Source: Limnanthes douglasii subsp. nivea (lineage: Eukaryota; Streptophyta; Magnoliopsida; Brassicales; Limnanthaceae). From it: DNA of 64,000 bases. The notes under the pieces were generated by a model, which made no database searches, was not told the origin of the DNA, and worked only from the letters and a program-made list of their open reading frames with translations. Both the position numbers and the translations under genes were made by a program. Of the stretch, positions 33,698 through 43,981 are shown in pieces (position 1 is the first letter of the stretch; the number at the start of each line of letters is the position of its first letter). The stretch covers positions 217,029,530 to 217,093,529 of the forward strand of contig JAUPFV010000001.1 of assembly GCA_036936605.1 (NCBI GenBank), read 5' to 3'.

Positions 33698-34092
33698 TTT
33701 CAGTGGGAGAGTTTGTAATAGGATCTGATGTTGTATTTTGCAGTATTGTGCACATTAAAGTTTATTGCAATATATATGCTTGGAAATATTTATTGATATC
33801 TGTACTGTATTGGATCTCCAAAAGTAGGAACCATTTAAGAGTAGATATGTACGATTACAAGCCATATTACTCTTAGACCACCCTCCATAATTGGCCCAAG
33901 TAATTGATTGATTATGGTAATGTGATTACTGTTGCATCCTATTGTTCACATTACGAGAAAGAGGTCTTTAGTCCTTTATTATTATCAATCATGTACGGGG
34001 TTGTACCGTTTGCCCATTGACAATGAATATAGGGATCCCATTAAAGTTGAATATGTATTCTTGAGTAGCATATGACGGTCCAAGTGGGAGAT

Positions 34093-34765
34093 TGTTGGAA
34101 TATATTTATTTAATATATTTATAGACTAATAATAATTTGGACCGATATGCTAAATAAACATATTCGGTTATTGTCTTAAGGAAGTCCAAATTAAAAGTAG
34201 TCGAGTTAATTATTTAATTAACTAAATTGGACTTATGGGTAAAAAGGCGTTATGGGCTCAAGTGTGGTAACCGGGTTGAATTTGGGCACTGTGATGAAGA
34301 GGGCCCAAATCTCAACACTTAAGCCTGAATTAATAAATCAGGGATATAAATTGAATTATCAATTTATTGGGTTATGGTCCCGGACACAAGGAAGTAACAT
34401 AGGATGGGCTTTACAATGTTGGACTTCACATTGTAAAATCTATAAATAAGGGGCTAGGTTTAGGTATTTCATCACACTAAACCCTAATCAGAAATACGGC
34501 CGCTTCCTTAGTGTCTGGAAACTTTTCCTTCTTCTCTAATCTGATTCTGCAGGTCTCTTAGTTTCATAAACGGAATCGCCGGGAACGTGGAATCGCTGAA
34601 GAACGCAAAAGAACTGAAGAGAATACTAGATGGATAGCAGCAGACAAACCCGTAAGTATTCTTGATTTTATGTTTCTTCTATAGATGAATCTAGCAAAAG
34701 GGTTTTATTATTTTTTCCGCGATTTGTTATATATTATTTGATGCGATTTCGGATAATATATAACA
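34093..34765 (+). repeat. 3' LTR of the young copia element
   Basis: 673 bp, three differences from 28335-29007, preceded by the purine-rich AAGTGGGAGAT and followed by ATTGT. It keeps the ATG and GTAAGT pair near its end (ATG at 34630). Confidence 0.97.
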
Positions 34766-35057
34766 ATTGTTACTTTGAATCAAACTACTTGAAAATCCTA
34801 TTTACATAAACGATTTTACATTACACGAATTGCAAAATATTGAAATAAAATATTTACAACATTGTATTTGAGGAGTATATAAAATTGAATTTCCTTTACT
34901 TTACAGTGAATTTGTCATTAATGAATGTATGAAACAATATTGCTCTCAAAATCTTGCCCATTTTTTTTATCACATTTGGGATCAATTAATTTTTTGTTAT
35001 AAAGGTCATATAAATAAACGCATAGCATACTGTCACAATCAAGTGAGTATTTTCTCT
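34766..35057. other. Spacer between the young copia and the hAT element
   Basis: AT-rich. It continues the repeat unit that lies left of 28335, which fits a copia insertion into that unit. No gene is seen. Confidence 0.6.
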
Positions 35058-35188
35058 ATTGCAGACAGGGGTGGATCCAGGATTAGAATTTAGGGTGTGC
35101 CAAAAATATCATTGAACTAAAAAAGTCAGAGTAACATATAGTCAAAATACATCAATACACTATTATGACTAAGAATGAAAATTTATTT

Positions 35189-35870
35189 CTAGTCTAAACG
35201 TAATTGCATTCTTCTCTTACTCATGCCTTGAAATCGCTTGATAATATATCGATCATCGATTGTAGCAAACACTTCTTTCTCCACAAATGTCACTAAACAA
35301 TCATTAAGCCATGGTTTGGACATTCGATTTCTCAACTCATTCTTCACATATTTCATACTAGAAAATACTCGCTCAACACTTGCGGTGGCCAGTGGTAATG
35401 ACAAAGCTAACTTTAAAAACGTGTACACAAATCCAAATGTTTTGTGTTTTTTTTGTACGCACAAGAGTCCTACATAGATCCGAGATAATCTTCAAAGTGG
35501 AAAAATTATCGTTCATCTTCACACACTCAATATAAGTCTCAAGGTGTTTAGGCAACTCTTTATCACTAACATCCACAAAGTCATTTGGGTATAATCTTGT
35601 CAACCTCACAAGTGAGTTAGTGTCCTTGAAATGAAGAATAATGATTCAAACATGCCACACAATTCAACAACTCAACATTTTCGGGTGTAAATCGATCATT
35701 CAACTCTTGCATTACAAAATCTATGACATGTAAAAAACAATCATTCTTGAAATGATTGTGCTTTGTCGAAAATGTAGCAAGTCTTTTGGATTTATTACCT
35801 TGCACATACCTTGACTTCATGTCGGGCACATCAACTTCAAGATTACCACAAGAACCCATAACTTTTTCAT
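35189..35870 (-). pseudogene. hAT transposase C-terminal remnant
   Basis: Minus-strand reading in three overlapping frames. 35859-35617 has 'ELLNCVACLNHYSSF'; 35609-35373 has 'LYPNDFVDVSDKELPKHL'; 35464-35189 has 'LALSLPLATASVERVFSSMKYVKN', then 'RNRMS', 'WLNDCLV' and 'FVEKEVF'. The last piece is the hAT C-terminal dimerisation domain, close to the plant group with a TTF-type zinc finger. Frameshifts separate the pieces, and the zinc finger and catalytic N-terminal parts are absent. Confidence 0.9.
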
Positions 35871-35902
35871 AAAATGTTTCTCATCCACTATCTTTCATTC
35901 AG

Positions 35903-36451
35903 TTAGATAGATAAATCAATTAAACAATTCTAACAATTTTAAATCAATTTTAAAAATTAATTACATTTAATACACCTAATTTCTCAAATTTCAAACTAGC
36001 TTTAATTTTTTTGTTCTTTACCGTTTGCTGATTTGTTTCAAATTTATTTTCAAAACATGTGAAATTCTCTTTATAAATCAAAAGATTTTTCATGATTCTT
36101 GTTAAGTCAATTAGATAAATCAATTAAACAATTCTAACAAGTGTAAATCAATTTAACAAATTAAGTATATTTAAATCCTTAATTTCTCAAATTTCAAACT
36201 AGCTTTAAGTTTTTTTATTATTTACCATTCACTGATTTTTGTATTTGTGTAGATTTAGGGTTTAGTTGGGGGAAATAAAAAAGGAAAAAAAAGAAAGAAA
36301 AAAATAATTTTTTGTATTTGTGTAGATTTAGAATTTAGTTGGAGGCAAAATAAAGCAGGGAAAAAGAAAAAAGAAAGAAAAAAATAATTTTTTGTATTTG
36401 TGTAGATTTAGAATTTAGTTGGAGGCAAAATAAAGCAGGGAAAAAGAAGCA
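35903..36451. repeat. Tandem duplications inside the hAT element
   Basis: One block of about 200 bp ('agataaatcaattaaacaattctaacaa' to 'ctcaaatttcaaactagcttta') is present at about 35903 and again at about 36108. After it, a unit of 72-80 bp ('ttttttgtatttgtgtagattta...aaagaaagaaaaaaataa') occurs three times at about 36235, 36308 and 36388. The last two copies are identical over most of their length. Confidence 0.88.
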
Positions 36452-36603
36452 GAATAGTTTGGAGTGGTCCGGTCCAAGGTTTGAACTCTTGACCTCAAGA
36501 GTTAAAAACTAAACACTATTACCACTACACTGGACTTATTTTTAGAATTTAGGGTGGTTCATGGCATACATAGCCACCCGTTATATCTGCCCCTGATTGC
36601 AGA

Positions 36604-37639
36604 CATTCTCGCTCACTTGTAACAGCTGAATTTCGTTTTAGAATTCATACTTCTTTTAGGCTATTCATCTTCAACAAAAAAAAATATTAATGTTATTTAT
36701 GCACGATATCATTCTATAATAGATATTTACAATAAATTCTTACCATTTTTTGTTGCAGTATTCATCTATTTTTCATGTACAATTTTTTTTATATTGGCAA
36801 TAACGATTTGTAGCGTATGCACATCTCTTCATGTGCATCGAGAACCAATAATATCCAATGATCCCTTATTCTTCTTCCTTGTGTTGTGTGAAGTGAAATG
36901 ACAACATACCGTAATTCAACAAATGCAAAGCTTTTTAGTTTGTCATCAATGATCTATTTTTCCATTTCCATAAAATATTGCTCTTATATATACTTCATTG
37001 ATAAAATTAATAAATTATAAATTATGTTATAATCACTGAAATATATAATTTATATACTCATATTGCTGCTGCAACTGTTATAACTTTCTCACTTTCAGAG
37101 TTGATTTCCGCTTCTTCTAGTTGATACATACTATCTGGTATGAAGCACAACAATGTATTACATGTAATTTTAAAATAATGAATTTGTATCATTTGAAGAA
37201 GAAACTTAAAAAAAATTTGTTCCTAGATAATCCACTATATAAAATTGAAACTAATTGAAACAAAAAACCAATAATAGATAGAATATGTTTCTTTTTTACA
37301 TAAATGAACCAAAATAAAAAAACCCAAAACTAAATAAATAAGACATATATAAAATTTTAATTATTTATTATCACAATCATTAAAAAAAGCCAAACAAATA
37401 TATAAATAACAAATAATTTTAAACACTAAAAAATGATTAATTTGGCTACCTCAATTCCAAGTTTATCACGCCAAATAATCATATGAAGATTATAGGCATC
37501 CACAACATAAATCATCTTTTATGCAAATTGGTGCCTTATATATCACACAAAACCAAACAAACATATATATTAAAAATAGTTTTAAATACTAAGAAAAGTT
37601 AAATTTTAATTACTTATTTGATTTATTTTGTTGAAAAAA
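36604..37639. other. No gene recognised
   Basis: AT-rich, with no ORF above 60 codons. It may be the decayed downstream part of the minus-strand remnant at 37640-40300. Confidence 0.35.
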
Positions 37640-40302
37640 CTTGTTGAACTTGTTGACATCATTATAATTTAGTAGCTCAGTTAGATTTCTCTTTTTCTTT
37701 GAACCAACTGGATTTCTTCAGGAGTAAGTTCTTTAATTTCTTCCACATAAATTCTTTCCACTTCTCCACTATGCTCCTCTTTCTCAATGTCCTTGACAGA
37801 GTGTTCCTTTTTTTATGTTTCTTTTTCACTTGTTGGGTATCAAAACCATGAAACTCTTTTTTGTTATTGCGCTTTCATGCACCATTCTTACCATCAAAGA
37901 GGGAGATACTCGTTTATTTTTTTTTGGCATATTTCATTGTCGATTCTTTGACTCATTTTAAGAATTCATCTTTTGGATTCATTTGGAAGTGATCATTATC
38001 AACAATATATTTCAGCTCATTCACTTTTTCTTAGAGTCTTGACATTACTTTCTTGGAATTTATGTTAGAATAGTCTGATCAGTATTAACATTATTTTTCA
38101 AGAATAACATTATTAGTACTATTATTTGTGATATGACTAATATGTAAAATCCGAATTACATATTTTCATTTATATGGCTCTTAACTCTAAACAAAAATAT
38201 TGAATAGACATATCTATATCACATAATAAAATGAGTTATTTGATATTTAGAAAGCAACCTATTACTATCTTATATCTTTCTTTACCACATATGCACATGA
38301 ACACAACCACATGTAATGTTTATTCATATAAATAACTAATGGAAGTTTTGAAAAAAAATGCATATGAATAGATATGTAATGACTCTTAATATGAAATAAA
38401 TTTTAAACAATATCCATTAACAAATGCAGCTAATGATAGTGAAATAACGAGTAACACGAGTAATACTAGTGACAAAAGAAGAATAATGGAACATTTTATT
38501 TTTACAAATGGTAATAATATAAGTAAATAAAAAAGTTATAACAATATGTTTTTTTCCTTCTCTATTTTTCGAGAATTGAATTTTGTATTTGTCTCTTTAA
38601 GGCTTTATTGAAAAATTTAAGGTATTATATATAATATTTATTAATTTTTTGTTTTTTAAAAATTATTTTTAGTATAAATTACCTTTATTTTTTTTCCAGA
38701 GCACTCTTGAGTTTTTCTATTATGATAAAAACATAACATATTCAACTTTCGAGTCATATGGAGATATCTTTCTTCTTCTCTCATTCTTCTAATTTTGTTC
38801 TCATTTCTCTTCGTCATCACTTTCGCCTTCATTCTCCCACATTTTAACTTCTTCATCTTCACTTGTTTTTTCTTCCTCGCCTTCCTTCTCCATCTCTATA
38901 TTTTCTTTTCTTTTTTTCTTTTCATCACTATTTATAAGAAACTTCATTATTTGAAAGGCACTTCTCGTTCTCATTATGTTTGTTAGAGCATGTTTATTTC
39001 GTGTTTAATAAAGTTAGTTTTCTTTTCACTGTTCTCAGCTACCTCTTCTCCAATCCTTTTTTGCGGACCCCTTCTTCATTGTTAGTTTCAACTCTCTTTA
39101 TCTTATCTTATTCGTCAGCCGGAAGTAACAAATCACCATATATTATCTGTTTTAAAAACATAAAAACAATAAATTATATTAAACTAACATTAATAATTTA
39201 TTGATGTAGTTTAAGTTTTTAAAAATTAATAAAATGTACATATTACATTTTCTTCCATTATCTTTCCAAACAAGCGTTTTATCTTCTCTTATTGTGTCAG
39301 ACCTGTTTCCTCTATCCATCTTAAACATCTTAGGAAATCATTTTTTGGTACTCTGATTCTTGTGTGCTTCAAGAAAAAAGGCTGCAAATGTTAAATAAAA
39401 AAGATAATTTATTAGTATAGAAGTAAAAAAATATTAGTATAATCATAATCATATAATATAATCTTTATATTTTTATTATAATTAAGAGCTGCACACATCC
39501 TACGGTTTCAACTGATTAGGAAATGGATATTCAGGGACTAAAAGTGTAAACAATAAAACGTTATGTAACAGGTGGTAAAGTTAGAGGAGGAATTCAGTGT
39601 ATCTTAGTTAAAGACTAAGAATGAAATTTATCTTTTTTATTTAACTGTTTTCAGTTGTAAGCTAAGTCTTTGCGCCTCTATATAAAGGCCAAACTTGAAC
39701 TAATAAAGAGGTTGGATTTCTCAAATCAGATCACTTGTGTACTATCATTTTCTCTCTCTAAAATCTATTTTTCTCTCTAAAACACTTATTCTCTTGTTTA
39801 CTAAGGGAATCCTTAATAATCAAACTCAACACCAGCTAGATTGCTTTTATGTTTTTTCCTAATTGAGTCGGTTAGTTGGTTCACAATCAAATCAACCCAA
39901 TTATACTTGTATAATCTAGGAATCTCATTTTCTAAAAATCTTGCAAGAGCTTCCGACATATTTTTACCACAAGTAGAAAAAAAATAATGTGAGGCATACA
40001 TGTATGACTAGCATAATACCTATTTCCTTCGCAACTTCTTCATTATCCAGTTTGCCAACCTCTTCAATTGTTTCTTTTAACTTCTTTTTTTGACATGTTG
40101 GGGTTCTTTCCTATGTAATACTTCGAAAAAGTAATTTTAAATACGTGAGACAAAACTGTTCACTTATATTTTTGTTCAGTTTTATGTCATTGAAAACTCT
40201 AATTTCTTTTTCCCAATAGTACAATCCATATATTACCTTTGCAATAACTTTTGTTAGATACACTAGCTTTCGACCAAATATAACAATCTTGTATTTGGTC
40301 AT
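37640..40302 (-). pseudogene. Unidentified minus-strand remnant with charged and helical parts
   Basis: On the minus strand there are two short frames near the 5' side (40302-40111 and 40001-39813, the latter with 'ALARFLENEIPRLYKYNWVDLI'). A strongly charged stretch follows (about 38930-38800, Glu/Lys-rich, with 'EGEEEKTSEDEEVKMWENE'), then a helical Lys/Glu-rich stretch (about 38030-37690, with 'EKVNELKYIVDND' and 'VERIYVEEIKELTPEEI'). This order is reminiscent of the Ulp1-like genes carried by some plant Mutator-like elements, but I see no secure peptidase motif and do not assign it. It is broken by stops and by an LTR-like insertion at 39513. Confidence 0.3.
39513..39825 (+). repeat. Probable solo LTR, boundaries tentative
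   Basis: Starts TGATTAGGAAA and contains 'agggactaaaagtgtaaa', close in wording to the TRIM LTR at 7475. It has a TATA box CTATATAAAGG near 39678 and a CT-rich end ('ttctctctctaaaa'). TCAAC occurs at 39508-39512 and at 39826-39830, which would be a 5-bp duplication if the LTR ends at 39825. That end (AAAC) is not the canonical CA, so the right limit is uncertain. It interrupts the minus-strand remnant. Confidence 0.45.
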
Positions 40303-41200
40303 ACTTCTTAATGATCTATATCTTGAATGAACTACTAATCCTAAAAATCCAGGTTAACATATTGTGCAAGGGAGTGATTTTTTCACGCATAAATATGATT
40401 TTGTGTAATTCTATAATTTCGGCACCATGGTTTGGTTTTATGGGTTTAGGGATTCCCATTCTAATTCAAATGTAAGATTTAGTTTGAGCCATTTCTGCAA
40501 CTGTTGACAAAAACACACACATTTTTAGGATAAATAACAATAATATTAAATATTAAATAATAATAATAATAATAATATAACAATAATGGTCTATAAATAG
40601 GTAGTAGATTTGAAAAGAGTAGAAGACTCTTGGTCTGAAATAAACATAACTAGATAATAAAACCAGATTACAGCTCATTTCACATTCTTCTTATTCTTAT
40701 GACATCCATTAAATTCATTATTTGATTATTTTTCCTGAAACAATTCAGTGAACAACTAGAGTATAAATAATTAAATCTTTCAAAAAATCACAAAACATGT
40801 CTAATACCAGTTAATCAATCTAAAACAAGAAATATGTTACCAAGGTAACAGTGACAAGTCTCTCGAATTATACAATGGATTCTCATAAACCAACAAGTAA
40901 TAAACAAATACCTCTAAAGACTGATATTACAAGAAAATACTTTATAATATATATAAAGACATTATAACTGCATGTTTGTCTCATCAACTAAACAACTCAG
41001 TCAAGTAATTGAACACAAAAAATAATAAAACTAAAGGAATTGTAGTTTAATATCTAAGCAATAAGAAGAATTTGGAACAAAAGAACTATTTAATAAACAT
41101 CTAATAAAACAACTACTAGAACCTATAGTCATGCAGGAATATGTGCTAAAAGAACTTACAAGTCGATGTATATCAAGTGAATCGAGAACGTCACCGGAGC
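40303..41200. other. No gene recognised
   Basis: AT-rich with a short (AAT)n run near 40555-40577. No structure or domain is seen. Confidence 0.4.
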
Positions 41201-41462
41201 AACAAGTAACAAAGAAGATAACTAGTGATTTTCACTAAATTTATTAAGAGATGGGTTTTTTTTCTTCTGATTTTTGTGGGTTTCGCGGGTAAGGAGAGAG
41301 TTAGGAATCTTGAAAATAGTAAATCAGTGGTATGATACCTAAATCGAAAATATTGGCTGGGTAACAAATAACAAAGAATATAGCTAGGATTTTCAGTCGA
41401 TTATGGTTTTTCTGATTTTTGTGGGTTTTGCTGATGGAGAGAGAAGCGTCTTGAAAATAGTG
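41201..41462. repeat. Direct repeat of about 110 bp
   Basis: Copy 1 is about 41201-41320 and copy 2 about 41361-41462. Both contain 'aa.taacaaagaa.ata.cta', 'ttctgatttttgtgggttt.gc', 'gagaga' and 'cttgaaaatagt'. The 62-codon plus-strand frame over copy 2 (41403-41591) has no known domain. Confidence 0.75.
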
Positions 41463-41619
41463 GTAGAGAGAACACTACATATTTTGGAGATAGTAAGTGA
41501 GTTAGGGGTGAGTCATAAGGTTTTTATGTGTGTATGTAACGAAAATGCTGAAATTTTTGATGTACAGGTTGAGAACTCATCCTTAATATAAAACCCTCAT
41601 ATAATAACATCAAAATCAA

Positions 41620-42560
41620 ACCATTATGTGGAATGTATCTCCTGATGGCAGGTTTTCATTCAAACAAACATGGAGCTTAATAAGGGAAAATGGTAACAAG
41701 TCAATCATTCATAATAAATTATGTAATAATACCACTCCAAAGAAGTGTTCATTCACTCTTTGGAGGATACTCAAAGACCTAATATTTATTGATTCGATAT
41801 TACAAAAGAAAAGATTTAGCTTAACTTCTAAATACACCTTCTAAAAGATTGTTATAACATTGGAATTGTAAATCATCTTTTTGTATCGTGTAATATAACT
41901 TGGGAAGTATGAAAATACTTTGCAGGTTTATTTGGCATACTAATAGGTAATCGTATGACCCTCAATCATATCATCAACATTTGTTTCATGTCAACTAATA
42001 AAACCATTCATATCAGAACCATTATTCCCCCCATTTATATACTGGGCTATCTAGTCTCGTATGAATACAATAAAAACAATTATATAAGCCCATCCTCCAA
42101 AATATAATTGATAAATTCATATATATCATAACCAAACTTGATTGGCTTAGAGATGACTCATGTCTGATTAATGCTGAATGAAGTGGTGGTTTTGATATTA
42201 GAAATAATAAATGTGATTTAATGTTTGCAATATGTAGGTTTTCTGGTAAAAATACTCCACTAATTGCATAAACCAAGGCCCTTCTTTATGACCTTATATT
42301 CTGTAAATCAAAGGATTTCAATACTTTGGACATGGAATTGACTCACTAATATTGTTTAAAATCTTTAGTTATGGCAAAACCCCATTGCACCTTATTCCAA
42401 TAATAAACTGGTGCATGAATCTAATTTCATCCCAAATGAATATAAGACATATATTCAGGGAATATAATTTTGCTGCATATTCGGTTGCCAAATGGGCTCT
42501 TGATATGAAAACAAATTATGAATTTTCCTCAAACCAAGCCCGAGCCCCCCTTAGTGGTAG
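41620..42560 (+). pseudogene. 5'-truncated LINE: zf-RVT and RNase H only
   Basis: 41626-41844 reads 'WNVSPDGRFSFKQTWSLIR' then 'PKKCSFTLWRILKDL', the LINE ORF2 zf-RVT region. Downstream, in shifting frames, is an RNase H domain: 'GGFDIRNNK' (about 42184-42212), then 'TKALLYDLIF' (about 42270), then 'HIFREYNFAAYSVAKWALD' (42442-42500, the usual HI.RE.N..AD.LAKWA block). Endonuclease and reverse transcriptase are absent, as expected after incomplete target-primed reverse transcription. No duplication or tail was secured. 42561-43480 after it is non-coding, possibly 3' untranslated sequence. Confidence 0.8.
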
Positions 42561-43981
42561 TTTTACTTGAAAGTATCAATGTTGGATATCTGCGACTTAT
42601 AAACTGTATGTTTTCAACTATATTTTGTCTTACTTTACCAATTTTATTATATTACACTAATCATCTATGGTATGGCTATCCTTGACCTAAATATTTTCCA
42701 TTGATGCAGAAAGAATAACATTACACACAAAAGGAGGAAAAGTTCGAGGAGTATTCAAGGAAGCTAAGGCCCTATATGGATCTTCATTGTGCTGATTTAT
42801 CAAGACATCAAATGGATCATTTGGGACTCAAGAGGCATAAAAAATGTGGTAACATATCATTAAGAAAACCATTAATGACTTTTAAATTTGTGTATATTAT
42901 GCAACTCAAGCTAATTAAAGTTCAATATTGCAATATTTAAGCTTTATAGCCTATTGTCAATGGAGATTGTTTGAACTTTAAAACAAACTAGTCATGTGTG
43001 AAAGAAGTCATCATATTTACCTAGATATCATCACCATCTTCACATAAGATAGCACGATAATTTTATTTTATCTACAAAGTCTATGCGAACAAGACAAAAT
43101 ATATTTGCACAACATGTCCAACTCTTCAACTTCAACTAAAAAGAAACGAATACTTAAATTTTTTTCCCCAATAAATAGTAGACCAACTATATATCAACTA
43201 TATAGAATATACGAATCAAAATGGAAAACTAAAACAACAATTTTATTACTCATATTCTAAACTTAAATAATTAACAACACAATGAATAAAGTATTATTAA
43301 AATAATATCAAAAGAAAAAAATGCATATTTTAAAGTGGTTGTGTATTTGATTTGCATAAAAATATTGTTTGTAATTGTTTTTTGAAAAAAAGTAAAAGAT
43401 TTAATATAAAATTATATATATATATGAAAATGTTATAATACTATTATTTTGAGATGAAATATAAAATAGTAACATAAAAGTAAAAACAATAAATTGGGTT
43501 ACAGAAACCAAAGTTGAAGAAGGCTAAGGCCCAAAAGAAGAGTCTTCATCTAAACTAAAGTGAATTAAAACAAATTTAAAACAAAAAGAAGGGCAAAAAA
43601 AAAAATCTATCAAAAGTAGATATGCTGTCTTAGACCAGAGAGACACAAATTCCTTCAATCACTTGGCTTAATCTTCAACAAAGTAGCTATATGAGAATTA
43701 CAAAGCTTTGGAGAAAATTGATGAACTTGGAGAATTCTTTTGACTTGAAGAATTGGAGACTAAGCCGAATAAAAGAAAATTGGATTGAGGAAGATGAGGA
43801 GGACGACGACTTGCAAATCTAGTTAAATAGAAGGTTAGTTAATTGACATCTTAAATCCTATGTATCCAGTGCCTAAAAATTAAGAAGAATGATTTCCTTG
43901 AGTCTATTAGGAACTTGGGTATTATTGAAGTTTGTATTGGAGCCTTTGTTCAGTGTGTATTTAAAAATCCAGTCAACTGCG

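Larger units (their letters stand above)
28335..34765 (+). mobile_element. Young Ty1/copia retrotransposon with disabled pol
   Basis: 6431 bp. LTRs are 28335-29007 and 34093-34765, each 673 bp, TG...CA. They differ at three positions that I could find (ttgGgct/ttgGact, ccgGaaacg/ccgGgaacg, gcaGgcaa/gcaGacaa). The 5-bp duplication ATTGT flanks the element (28330-28334 and 34766-34770). In order: primer site TGGTATCAGAGCC (29010-29022), a leader of about 1.4 kb with palindromic repeats, gag, truncated integrase, reverse transcriptase, RNase H, a 393-bp 3' segment, and a purine-rich AAGTGGGAGAT before the 3' LTR. Gag has a stop and frameshift, and the zinc knuckle, protease and N-terminal integrase are deleted. 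The element must have moved with proteins made by a relative. Confidence 0.96.
35066..36595 (-). mobile_element. hAT transposon, internally deleted
   Basis: 1530 bp flanked by the 8-bp duplication ATTGCAGA (35058-35065 and 36596-36603), the size typical of hAT. The ends are CAGGGGTGGAT at the left and, reading inward on the other strand, CAGGGGCAGAT at the right, which match at 9 of 11 bases. It contains the 3' part of a transposase gene on the minus strand. The 5' part of the gene has been replaced by tandem repeats (35900-36238 and 36235-36451). It cannot move by itself. The exact duplications imply a fairly recent insertion. Confidence 0.93.

Noticed and set aside
36471..36535. SINE-like word TTTGAACTCTTGACCTCAAGAG
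   Set aside because: It lies inside the hAT element and lacks paired polymerase III boxes.
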